From NCBI RefSeq assembly GCF_016097405.1, contig NZ_JAEHGD010000001.1:1547693-1611692 (forward strand): a stretch of 64,000 nt of DNA. The letters are read 5' to 3'. The notes beneath the pieces were generated by a model, which saw only the letters and a program-made list of their open reading frames with translations, made no database searches and was not told where the DNA came from. The position numbers and the translations under genes are program-made. The DNA is from a methane-oxidizing endosymbiont of Gigantopelta aegis (lineage in GTDB: Bacteria; Pseudomonadota; Gammaproteobacteria; Methylococcales; Methylomonadaceae). Shown here piece by piece: positions 55,826 through 63,526 of this stretch (positions within the stretch are counted from its first letter, which is position 1; each line of letters starts with the position of its first letter).

Positions 55826-56776
55826 ATGGCCTGGACCGAAAAAGTTTTGCGCGTTAATTTGACTAATAGAACCATCTCTGTCGAGCCGCTCAATATGAAA
55901 TGGGCAAATCAATATTTAGGACAGCGCGGATTGGGCAGCAAATATCTGAGCGAGGAAATCGATCCGAAAGTTGAGCCGTTGTCGCCTGCAAACAAACTGA
56001 TCATGATTACCGGCCCTTTGACCGGCACGATGGCGGCAACCGGTGGGCGTTATTCAATCGTGACTAAAAGCCCATTGACCTCAGCCATTGCCTGCTCTAA
56101 TTCCGGTGGATTTATCGGTGCTGAAATCAAAAATGCCGGCTGGGACATGATTATTTTTGAAGGCAAAGCCGATTCGCCGGTTTATTTATACATTGAAAAT
56201 GACGATGTCAAGATTTTGCCCGCTGATGATTTATGGGGCAACAGCGTCTGGAAAACCGACGAAATGTTGCATCAAAAGCATCAAGATCCACTACTCAGAG
56301 TTGCCTGTATTGGCCGTTCGGCAGAACAACAATGCTTGTATGCCGGCGTTATTAACGATTTACATCGTGCCGCTGGCCGCTCTGGTGTTGGTACCGTCAT
56401 GGCATCAAAAAATCTAAAGGCGGTCGCCGTTAGAGGCACAAAAGGCGTTGGCAACATCAAAGACTTTCCCCGATTTCTCGACGTCACTAATCAGGCCAAA
56501 CAAGTGCTGGCCGGTAACAGCATTACCCATGATGGCCTACCAACCTACGGAACTCAGGTGTTGATGAATGTCATCAATGAAATTGGCGCTATGCCGACCC
56601 GTAATATGCGTGACGTGCAATTTGAAGGTGCCGAGCGTATTTCCGGCGAGGCCATGCATCAAATTCGCGCTTCCGACAATAAGGCTAATCTAACCACCAA
56701 TGCCGCCTGTTTTGGCTGTACCATCGCCTGTGGCCGGATTTCCACCATCGACAAGGGACATTTTTCCATTCAAAAC
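55826..56776 (+). pseudogene. aorA: aldehyde:ferredoxin oxidoreductase, 5' part interrupted by an IS
   Basis: The first 317 codons of an AOR-family tungsten (or molybdenum) bis-pterin enzyme. It shows GPLTGTMAATGGRYSIVTKSP (pterin domain), the helical segment GRSGVGTVMASKNLKAVAVRG and the start of the Fe-S motif CFGCTIAC (C295, C298, C302). The frame then reads five IS-encoded residues to a stop at 56794. The fourth Fe-S cysteine and the second pterin motif lie in the 3' part after the IS, so this fragment alone cannot be active. Confidence 0.92.
56773..56776. repeat. IS target-site duplication, left copy
   Basis: The 4-bp sequence AAAC stands at the AOR break and recurs at 58421-58424 after the element. 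Read with one copy kept, the AOR sequence joins as CAAAAC-AAGCCG without change of frame. Confidence 0.8.
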
Positions 56777-56827
56777 CCCCCTGTGTCAGACTAGTTGTCG
56801 CCTCTATTAAAACAGAGGAATAAAACG

Positions 56828-57316
56828 ATGTCCCAACGTTATAGTAAAGCATTTAAAGAACAAGCCATATCAAAAGTATTGCAACGTGGTGATAAAACGA
56901 TACAGTGTATCGCTGATGAATTGAATGTAAACTTGTTTACCCTTAAAAACTGGCTAAAGAAACCTCGTACAACGCCTATGACAGACACCCCGATGAATAA
57001 ACGCCCAGCTGACTGGTCAATGGCAGAGCGTTTTGCTTTATTAATGGAAAGCGTCGCTTTAGAAGGTGAGGCGTTAAATGCCTTTTGCCGTCAACACGGT
57101 ATATTTCCGCATCATCTTGATGTTTGGAAAGACGAGTTTATCAAGAAAACCGACAAAGCAGAACAATCAGGAAAATCCCGATCAGACAAGTCTTTACGGG
57201 ATGAGATAAAACAACTGGAAAAAGAATTAAATCGCAAAGGAAAAGGCCTTGGCAGAAGCCGCCGCCTTATTGGTGCTCAAAAAAAGTGCCGAGCGTTCTG
57301 GGAGGAAAAGGCGTGA
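56828..57316 (+). CDS. IS3-like transposase OrfA (HTH protein)
   Basis: This 162-residue protein begins MSQRYSKAFKEQAISKVLQ, an IS3-type helix-turn-helix that binds element ends. In the segment 57243-57284 the reading frame gives GLGRSRRLIGAQ. A neighbouring frame gives the family-typical KALAEAAALLVLKK, and the family-like ending (CRAFWEEKA) returns in the first frame. This implies two compensating one-base indels. It ends at TGA sharing a base with the next ATG. An upstream TTG extension to 56795 is unlikely. Confidence 0.8.
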   Translation: MSQRYSKAFKEQAISKVLQRGDKTIQCIADELNVNLFTLKNWLKKPRTTPMTDTPMNKRPADWSMAERFALLMESVALEGEALNAFCRQHGIFPHHLDVWKDEFIKKTDKAEQSGKSRSDKSLRDEIKQLEKELNRKGKGLGRSRRLIGAQKKCRAFWEEKA

Positions 57317-57642
57317 TGATTTCTCTTGCAGAACGCGAACAATGGTTGGAATATTTTGATGAAGCCGTCGGCCTGGGCGCAAGAAAATCAAAAGCCGCCG
57401 AGATCATCGGCATCAGCTTACGCACTTTGCAGCGTTGGCAAAAACTGAAACGCTATCCGTCGATGGCCGGACACAGCGTCAGTTTACCCCGAGCCATAAG
57501 CTCAGTGACGAGGAACGAGCCGAGATACTTGCTATCGCTAATTCGGACGAATTTAAAGACTGTACGCCGCATCAAATCGTGCCGATATTGGCCGAGCGTG
57601 GTCAATATATTGCTTCAGAATCCAGTTTTTATCGAGTTTTAA
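57316..57642 (+). CDS. IS3-like OrfB, second HTH frame, shifted into the integrase
   Basis: The frame starts MISLAEREQWLEYFDEAVGLGARKSKAAEIIGISLRTLQRWQ, with a typical HTH, behind a GGAGG ribosome site. After about residue 42 it loses family resemblance. The true continuation lies in the -1 frame (57435 onward). The slip string CAAAAAC at 57439-57445 would allow a -1 shift on the lysine codon, giving the fusion LQRWQKTETLSVDG. Confidence 0.75.
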   Translation: MISLAEREQWLEYFDEAVGLGARKSKAAEIIGISLRTLQRWQKLKRYPSMAGHSVSLPRAISSVTRNEPRYLLSLIRTNLKTVRRIKSCRYWPSVVNILLQNPVFIEF

Positions 57643-58382
57643 GGGAGGCCAATCAATTATCACACCGGCATACCAGTCGGACACCTAGCTCGCGCAGCCA
57701 GCCGAAAGCCTTGACCGCAACATCGCCCAATCAGATTTACACTTGGGATATCACCTATCTGGCAACGCAAGTCAAAGGACAGTTCTTTTATCTGTACCTG
57801 TTTATGGATATCTTTAGCCGTAAAATTGTCGGCTGGCAGGTCTACCAGGAAGAAAGCAGTCAGTATGCGGCCGATGTCATCACCGATATCTGCCAACGTG
57901 AATGCATTCAACGCGAGCAGGTGGTTTTGCATTCTGACAACGGTAGCCCAATGAAAGGCGCAACCATGCTGGCAACCTTGCAAAAACTGGGGGTAGCGAC
58001 TTCACTCAGTCGGCCAGCGGTGAGTAATGACAATCCTTATTCCGAATCCCTATTCAGGACGCTTAAATATACGCCTAAATATCCTTCACAGCCCTTTGAG
58101 ACAATAGCGGCTGCCAGGGAATGGGTCGCAGGCTTTGTGGACTGGTACAATCACCAGCATCGGCATAGTGGTATTCAATTTGTCACACCGGCCCAACGCC
58201 ATGAGGCTAAAGATCAGGCGATATTAATCCAGCGTAAAGCGGTCTATGAGGCCGCTAAAGCTCAAAACCCCAAACGATGGAGTCAACATACCCGAAACTG
58301 GGATTGGCAATCTGACGTCTGCCTAAATCCTGATAAACCGAATGATTCGCGCTCAGTCAACAAGCCCAATATCATTCATTAA
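57435..58382 (+). CDS. IS3-like transposase integrase domain (DDE)
   Basis: This 315-residue frame has the retroviral-type integrase core: first D in YTWDITYL, second D in LHSDNGSPMKG, and E in NPYSESLFRTLKY, with spacing typical of IS3. The upstream part (SDEERAEILAIANSDEFKD) is the second helical domain. No good start codon exists, supporting production by frameshift from the preceding frame. It appears intact. Confidence 0.88.
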   Translation: MAKTETLSVDGRTQRQFTPSHKLSDEERAEILAIANSDEFKDCTPHQIVPILAERGQYIASESSFYRVLREANQLSHRHTSRTPSSRSQPKALTATSPNQIYTWDITYLATQVKGQFFYLYLFMDIFSRKIVGWQVYQEESSQYAADVITDICQRECIQREQVVLHSDNGSPMKGATMLATLQKLGVATSLSRPAVSNDNPYSESLFRTLKYTPKYPSQPFETIAAAREWVAGFVDWYNHQHRHSGIQFVTPAQRHEAKDQAILIQRKAVYEAAKAQNPKRWSQHTRNWDWQSDVCLNPDKPNDSRSVNKPNIIH

Positions 58383-58424
58383 TTTTCAACTTTTGGCGAC
58401 AGTTACTTTGACATTTACCGAAAC

Positions 58425-59327
58425 AAGCCGGAATACTGGCACGCCTCTGGCGGTCTGGAATATGAAGCTGCCTGGGCTTTAGGGTCTGATTTAGGTATTG
58501 ATGACCTCGATGCTTTGACCTATGCCAATTTTATCTGTAATGAAGATGGCTTTGATCCTATTTCATTTGGTTCGACACTGGCTGCGGCTATGGAAATGTA
58601 TGAGCAAGGCCTGATCAGTAAAGAGCAGACGGGTGGTATCGAATTGAAGTTTGGCAATGTTGAAGCCCTGGTCAAAATGGTGGAATTGACGGCTAAAGGT
58701 GAAGGCTTTGGTAAGGATCTGGGGTTGGGTTCTAAGCGTCTGTGTGAAAAATATGGTAATCCAGACTTATCCATGACGGTTAAAGGTCAGGAGTTTCCGG
58801 CTTATGACCCACGCGGTATTCAAGGCATGGGTTTGACCTACGCTACCTCAAACCGGGGTGCGTGTCACCTGCGTAGTTACACCGTATCATCGGAAGTTTT
58901 GGGCGTACCGGAAAAGACCGACCCGTTAACGACAGAAGGCAAGCCGGAATTGGTTAAAGCGTTTCAGGATGCCACCGCCGCGGTTGATTCGTCCGGTTTG
59001 TGTGTATTTACCACTTTTGCCTGGACGTTAGATGACATTGCGCCTCAGCTTGATGCCGCCTGTCAAGGCGATTGGACGACTGAAAAACTGCTGGAAGTGG
59101 GTGAACGAATCTGGAATCTTGAGCGGAAATTCAATCTGGATGCCGGCCTGACAGGTAAAGACGATACGCTCCCTAAGCGGTTGCTGAAAGAAGCCGCCAA
59201 AACCGGCCCGGCTAAGGGAAAAGTCAATGAATTGGGGAAAATGTTGCCTGAATACTATCAATTAAGAGGCTGGACGGCGGAGGGTGTTCCTGAGCGGGAT
59301 ACATTACAGCGCTTAGGATTGGTGTAA
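58425..59327 (+). pseudogene. aorA: aldehyde:ferredoxin oxidoreductase, 3' part after the IS
   Basis: The remaining 301 codons of the AOR gene, in frame with the 5' part when the IS and one AAAC are removed (total 617 codons, normal length). It holds GGLEYEAAWALGSDLGIDD, the second pterin-binding motif (near DPRGIQGMGLTYATSNRGACH) and the fourth Fe-S ligand C510 (GLCVF), counted in the joined protein. No other defect is visible, so the insertion is recent. A TTG-start at 58515 could make only a useless fragment. Confidence 0.92.
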
Positions 59328-59329
59328 TC

Positions 59330-60580
59330 ATGCATTATGTCATCATTGGCGCAGGCCCCGCCGGTGTGATTGCCGCCGAAACTTTGCGCAAATACGACAA
59401 AAACAGTGCGATTACCCTGATTGGCGATGAGCCGGAGCCGCCATATTCCAGAATGGCGATCCCTTATTTGTTAATGCAGAATATCGAAGAAAAAGGCACT
59501 TATTTGCGTAAAACCGGCGACCATTATCAACGATTGGCGATCGACTTATGTCATGATCACGTCATTGGCTTGGATACCGCGCAAAAGCAGATCCATTTAC
59601 AGAACGATAAGACCTTAGGATATGACAAATTATTGATCGCCACAGGCTCTCATCCGATCAGACCGCCGATTACAGGGATGGATTTGCCCGGCGTCAATTA
59701 CTGCTGGACATTGGCCGATGCTCGCCAGATTGCCGCAAAAATTAAGCCTGGCGCCAAAGTTGTTTTGATGGGGGCGGGATTTATCGGCTGTATTATTCTG
59801 GAAGCTCTGGTCAAACGAGGCGCCGAACTCACCGTGGTTGAACAAGGCGACCGCATGGTGCCGCGGATGATGAATGAAAAGGCAGGTAATCTAATCAAGC
59901 GCTGGTGTATCGATAAAGGGATTCGGGTGTTGACATCAACCCGGGTTGAGGCTGTTGAAGTTGGCCAGGCGTCTCCTCTATCAATCAAATTAGCCGGTCA
60001 GAGTGCAATTCCAGCCGATTTATTGGTATCGGCAACCGGTGTGCGCCCGAATATAGCTTTTCTGAAAAATACCGATATTAAAACAGAGCAGGGCATTCTC
60101 ATCGACCGCCATATGCAAACCAGTGTACAGGATATTTATGCGGCGGGTGATGTGGCACAGGGGCTGGATTTTTCGACCGGGGAAAATACGGTTCAGGCAA
60201 TTCAGCCTACCGCAGCCGAACATGCGCAAATTGCTGCTAAAAATATGCTGGGGTTGCCCGGCGCACGTTTTCAAGGTGCGGTTAATATGAATGTGCTGGA
60301 CACGCTTGGACTGATTTCCAGTTCCTTTGGATTGTGGATGGGGGCAGATGGCGGCGATCAGTCTGAATGCTATGATCCTGAAAACTTTAAATACCTGAAT
60401 TTGCAATTTGCAGACGATGTGCTGATTGGCGCAACCACGATTGGGTTTACCCAGCATGTTGGTGTTCTGCGTGGGCTGATTCAGAATAAAACTCATTTGC
60501 AAGACTGGAAGCCACGCTTGCAACAAGATCCCAGCCGGGTGATGGAAGCTTGGCTGGCAACACATCAGGTGCTGGCTTGA
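59330..60580 (+). CDS. aorC: FAD/NAD-dependent oxidoreductase (AorC-like)
   Basis: This 416-residue protein has an N-terminal FAD-binding motif (IIGAGPAGVIAAE), a second NAD(P)-binding Rossmann motif (MGAGFIGCIILEAL), the ATG-type ISVSATGVRPN region and a C-terminal DIYAAGDVAQ motif. It resembles NADH:acceptor oxidoreductases such as the FAD subunit of AOR. It likely links AOR electrons to NAD+. It starts 2 bp after the AOR stop. Confidence 0.88.
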   Translation: MHYVIIGAGPAGVIAAETLRKYDKNSAITLIGDEPEPPYSRMAIPYLLMQNIEEKGTYLRKTGDHYQRLAIDLCHDHVIGLDTAQKQIHLQNDKTLGYDKLLIATGSHPIRPPITGMDLPGVNYCWTLADARQIAAKIKPGAKVVLMGAGFIGCIILEALVKRGAELTVVEQGDRMVPRMMNEKAGNLIKRWCIDKGIRVLTSTRVEAVEVGQASPLSIKLAGQSAIPADLLVSATGVRPNIAFLKNTDIKTEQGILIDRHMQTSVQDIYAAGDVAQGLDFSTGENTVQAIQPTAAEHAQIAAKNMLGLPGARFQGAVNMNVLDTLGLISSSFGLWMGADGGDQSECYDPENFKYLNLQFADDVLIGATTIGFTQHVGVLRGLIQNKTHLQDWKPRLQQDPSRVMEAWLATHQVLA

Positions 60581-60831
60581 TGCAAGTCACCTTTAAGCTC
60601 TATGCATCGTTGATGCCGTTGTTGCCGCCGGGCACAAAAGGTCATGCGGTAAGTGTCGATATTGATGATGACACCACCTTGCAGCAACTGATCGATCGAT
60701 TCAATATCGACGATCAGCAGGCCTTTTTAGTTATGGTCAATGGTGTCTATGTGCCGCAGGAAATGCGGCACAGCTATGCTTTAAAGGCTCAGGATGTGGT
60801 CGCTATCTGGCCAAAAGTTGCGGGGGGCTAA
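60580..60831 (+). CDS. MoaD/ThiS-like ubiquitin-fold sulfur carrier
   Basis: This 83-residue protein has the beta-grasp pattern and the C-terminal diglycine (WPKVAGG) that accepts sulfur. Dedicated MoaD-like proteins are common beside AOR genes, where they help build the tungstopterin cofactor. I chose the ATG at 60580, overlapping the preceding stop by 1 bp. It ends the AOR operon. Confidence 0.88.
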   Translation: MQVTFKLYASLMPLLPPGTKGHAVSVDIDDDTTLQQLIDRFNIDDQQAFLVMVNGVYVPQEMRHSYALKAQDVVAIWPKVAGG

Positions 60832-60841
60832 ATGCTGCCGT

Positions 60842-61114
60842 TTAAGACACTTCGCCGAAAACAGCTTCCACTAATTCATCCAGCTTGCCAGTTTGCTCTA
60901 GTGCGTACAGGTCATCAAAGCCACCAACGTGAATATCGCCGATAAAAATTTGTGGCACGGTGCGGCGTTTGGTTTTTTGCATCAATGCCTGACGTAAGCC
61001 TGGCTGTTTATCTACGTTGATTTCCTCATACTTGAGTCCTTTGCGATCCAGGAGTTTTTTAGCCATGGTGCAATAAGGACACAGGTTTGCCGTATAAACT
61101 TTAATTTTTTTCAT
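60842..61114 (-). CDS. grxC: glutaredoxin 3
   Basis: This 90-residue thioredoxin-fold protein has the dithiol active site CPYC (C12, C15) and the family segment TVPQIFIGDIHVGGFDDL, which binds glutathione. It reduces disulfides and mixed glutathione disulfides. It lies convergent to the MoaD-like gene with a gap of 10 bp and is followed on the same strand by nothing else. Confidence 0.95.
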   Translation of the reverse strand: MKKIKVYTANLCPYCTMAKKLLDRKGLKYEEINVDKQPGLRQALMQKTKRRTVPQIFIGDIHVGGFDDLYALEQTGKLDELVEAVFGEVS

Positions 61115-61149
61115 TTGTTTTATAATATTCTAATTTAGTGATGGGTATT

Positions 61150-61803
61150 TTAGTTGGATGCCGTGTCAAATTCAATGCTAAAGGCCGTCGCGAGTGTATC
61201 AATCAGTATTTTGGCAGCATGAGATAGGGAATCAGCAAAAGCAATGATGCCATCTTCATGTCCCAGCATACTGATGATACCCTGCGTACCGAGTTGATGC
61301 CGGTCAAATAATTGTTCGACCGCCTGTGCCATTGCCGGTGTTCCATAAGCGACATCGGCCTGGGTGCAGGGAATATTCAAAGCCTGGGTTTGTCGCCAGA
61401 TCGTTGGGCTGTGGACATGAATGACAGTCTGGATGCATTGGTTTTGTCGGTACAGCATGGCATGGGTCAGGGCTTCGGATGATGGCTTACTCAGGCCTGA
61501 TGATTTGAGTGTATTGTGGTCAGGGTCAGCCTGCTCGATTAAGGCCAGGTGATGCAAGGTCAGTTTAGGGAGGTGACCGGTTTGAGTCCCACTGATATAA
61601 AAACGCTGTGATTTGCCGGCGCGGAGGCTGAGATTACCAAAGCCATAGCCTTGATAACGAGCTGGATTTTGGCCAATCAATTCCAGCTGCAACATGATCT
61701 TGCGCCAGGCATTCAATTCGGCCAGGGAAAAATCAATGGAAATCGCTTGGTGCTGGTGGCGTAAATCGTATTTAATGACGCCTTCTTGTTCAGTCATAAT
61801 CAA
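61150..61803 (-). CDS. class II aldolase/adducin-family protein
   Basis: This 217-residue protein has the class II aldolase fold with zinc-site region VIHVHSPTIW (two histidines) and GNLSLRAG, FYISGTQTG near the N-terminus. It could be a sugar-phosphate aldolase or a methylthioribulose-1-phosphate dehydratase relative; specificity cannot be told. The start (ATG 61803 or 61797) is only 1 to 7 bp from the divergent cydD start, so promoters of each must lie in the other's coding sequence. Confidence 0.85.
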   Translation of the reverse strand: MIMTEQEGVIKYDLRHQHQAISIDFSLAELNAWRKIMLQLELIGQNPARYQGYGFGNLSLRAGKSQRFYISGTQTGHLPKLTLHHLALIEQADPDHNTLKSSGLSKPSSEALTHAMLYRQNQCIQTVIHVHSPTIWRQTQALNIPCTQADVAYGTPAMAQAVEQLFDRHQLGTQGIISMLGHEDGIIAFADSLSHAAKILIDTLATAFSIEFDTASN

Positions 61804-61804
61804 A

Positions 61805-63526
61805 ATGTCATGGAGTTGTGTGAAAAACAGTTCAACGCATAAAGCCGATTTCCAGCATCACAAACGGCGTCAGGCCTATTGTGCCGAGTGGCTGAAAAGC
61901 TGGGAAAAAGCACTTAAAAGACCGCTGCGCCTGTCTGTGCTGATGGGCATTTTACAGACTGTATTGATTATTATACAGGCTTGGTTTCTGGCCAGTGTGT
62001 TGCATGCGCTGGTTATCGAGCATAAAAACATAGCGGCGTTGTCTGTTGAATTGAGCGTGTTGCTGGCGGTTTTTGGATTGAGAAGTCTGTGTATCTATGT
62101 CTTTCAGGTGCATAGCTTTAAGCTGGCGGCAAGTGTGCGTCTGCGCTTGCAAAAGCAGCTGCTAGATAAACTGGACAATACACTGAAGGCGACAATGCGC
62201 CAGTCTAGTGGGGAGATGGTCAATATCATTCAAAACCATGCTCAGGCGTTGGATGATTATTTTCAACGCTATTTACCGCAAAAACGTCTGGTTATGTGGG
62301 CGCCGCTGTTGATAGTGAGCAGCGTATTTTATGTTAATTGGCTAGTTGGGGTTATTTTGCTGGTGACAGGTCCTTTGGTGCCGTTATTTATGATTTTAAT
62401 CGGCATGGGGGCAGAGTCAGCCAGTCGCCGGCAATTTGTGCAGATGTCGCGCATGAGCGGTTATTTTCTGGACCGGATTCAAGGGCTTGAAACCTTGAAG
62501 TTGTTTGGTCAGGCACAAGCCGAGCTAGCGCGAATTGGCGAGATTTCCACGCAATTTACCGAAAAAACCATGGCGGTGTTGAGCATCGCCTTTTTGTCAT
62601 CGGCAGTGTTGGAGTTTTTCAGTGCTGTGGCGGTGGCGCTGGTTGCCGTTTATGTTGGCTTGGGGCTTTTGGGGCTGGTTCATTTTGGCCCGGCTGCAGA
62701 TATCACGCTGCAACAGGCTTTGTTTGTGTTGCTGTTAGCCCCTGAATATTTTCTGCCCTTGCGCCAGTTATCGGCCTTTTACCATGATCGGGCACAGGCG
62801 CTGGCGGCAGCCGATCATCTGCTCAAACTATTGGATGCGCCTGAATTTCCGGCAAATTCTGTATTACTGCAAAATCGGGTTCAGACATCAGTGCTTGCCT
62901 GTGACAGATTATGCAAACACTATGGTGAGAGTATTGTTCTGGATCATGTTTATCTGTCCATAAAGCCAGGTGAGAAGGTTGTTTTGACAGGCGAATCAGG
63001 CGCCGGTAAAACGACGCTGCTAAAATTACTTGTCGGCCTGGATCAGCCCGATGACGGGGAAATTTATTTGCAGGGTCAACTCAGTTCTCGATCAGAGCGT
63101 CTGGCAAAGATTGCTTGGGTGGGGCAAAAAAATGCACTATTCAGTGGTAGTATCGCCGATAACATCAGTCTGTTCGATTCTGATATTCCGCTTGAACAGA
63201 TTGAACAGGCGGCCTATGCCGCCGGCGTTATGAATTTTGCGCAAGACTTGCCCGATAAGCTGAACAGTCTGCTGGGCGAAAACGGCTTTGGTTTATCCGG
63301 TGGACAGATTCAACGCATTGCGTTGGCACGGGCGTTTGTTAAAAACAGCGGCATTATTATATTAGATGAACCGACAGCCCATTTGGATCCTGTGACAAAA
63401 CAGACCTTGCTCGATGTCATCGAACGATTGTTTGCCGCGAAAACCGTCTTGATTGCCAGTCATGACAGCACGGTTATACAGCGTTTTGACAGACACATAA
63501 GTTTGCATAACGGGCGCATCGCATGA
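61805..63526 (+). CDS. cydD: thiol reductant ABC exporter subunit CydD
   Basis: This 573-residue half transporter has an N-terminal six-helix membrane domain and a C-terminal ATPase with Walker A GESGAGKTTLLKLL, signature LSGGQIQRIALARAF and Walker B IIILDEPTAHLDP. CydDC exports cysteine and glutathione to the periplasm and is needed for cytochrome bd assembly. The ATG at 61805 is the likely start; a GTG at 61820 with GGAG upstream is an alternative. A longer frame to 61694 overlaps the divergent gene and is rejected. It overlaps cydC by 4 bp. Confidence 0.93.
   Translation: MSWSCVKNSSTHKADFQHHKRRQAYCAEWLKSWEKALKRPLRLSVLMGILQTVLIIIQAWFLASVLHALVIEHKNIAALSVELSVLLAVFGLRSLCIYVFQVHSFKLAASVRLRLQKQLLDKLDNTLKATMRQSSGEMVNIIQNHAQALDDYFQRYLPQKRLVMWAPLLIVSSVFYVNWLVGVILLVTGPLVPLFMILIGMGAESASRRQFVQMSRMSGYFLDRIQGLETLKLFGQAQAELARIGEISTQFTEKTMAVLSIAFLSSAVLEFFSAVAVALVAVYVGLGLLGLVHFGPAADITLQQALFVLLLAPEYFLPLRQLSAFYHDRAQALAAADHLLKLLDAPEFPANSVLLQNRVQTSVLACDRLCKHYGESIVLDHVYLSIKPGEKVVLTGESGAGKTTLLKLLVGLDQPDDGEIYLQGQLSSRSERLAKIAWVGQKNALFSGSIADNISLFDSDIPLEQIEQAAYAAGVMNFAQDLPDKLNSLLGENGFGLSGGQIQRIALARAFVKNSGIIILDEPTAHLDPVTKQTLLDVIERLFAAKTVLIASHDSTVIQRFDRHISLHNGRIA

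Larger units (their letters stand above)
56777..58420 (+). mobile_element. IS3-like insertion sequence in aorA
   Basis: The element is 1,644 bp. Its inner terminal repeats, TGTCAGACTAGTTGTCGCC (56784-56802) and GGCGACAGTTACTTTGACA (58395-58413), match at 15 of 19 positions. Seven unmatched bases lie outside each (CCCCCTG and TTTACCG). It is flanked by AAAC duplications. It carries three reading frames: an HTH protein, a second HTH protein and a DDE integrase reached by a -1 frameshift. It has split the AOR gene and probably has polar effects on aorC. Confidence 0.88.

Noticed and set aside
60020-60565. 181-codon antisense frame in aorC
   Set aside because: The flavoprotein gene has clear FAD and NAD motifs; the antisense frame has none.
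61694-61804. Upstream extension of CydD
   Set aside because: It overlaps the divergent aldolase gene and lacks CydD-like sequence; the family N-terminus starts after 61805.
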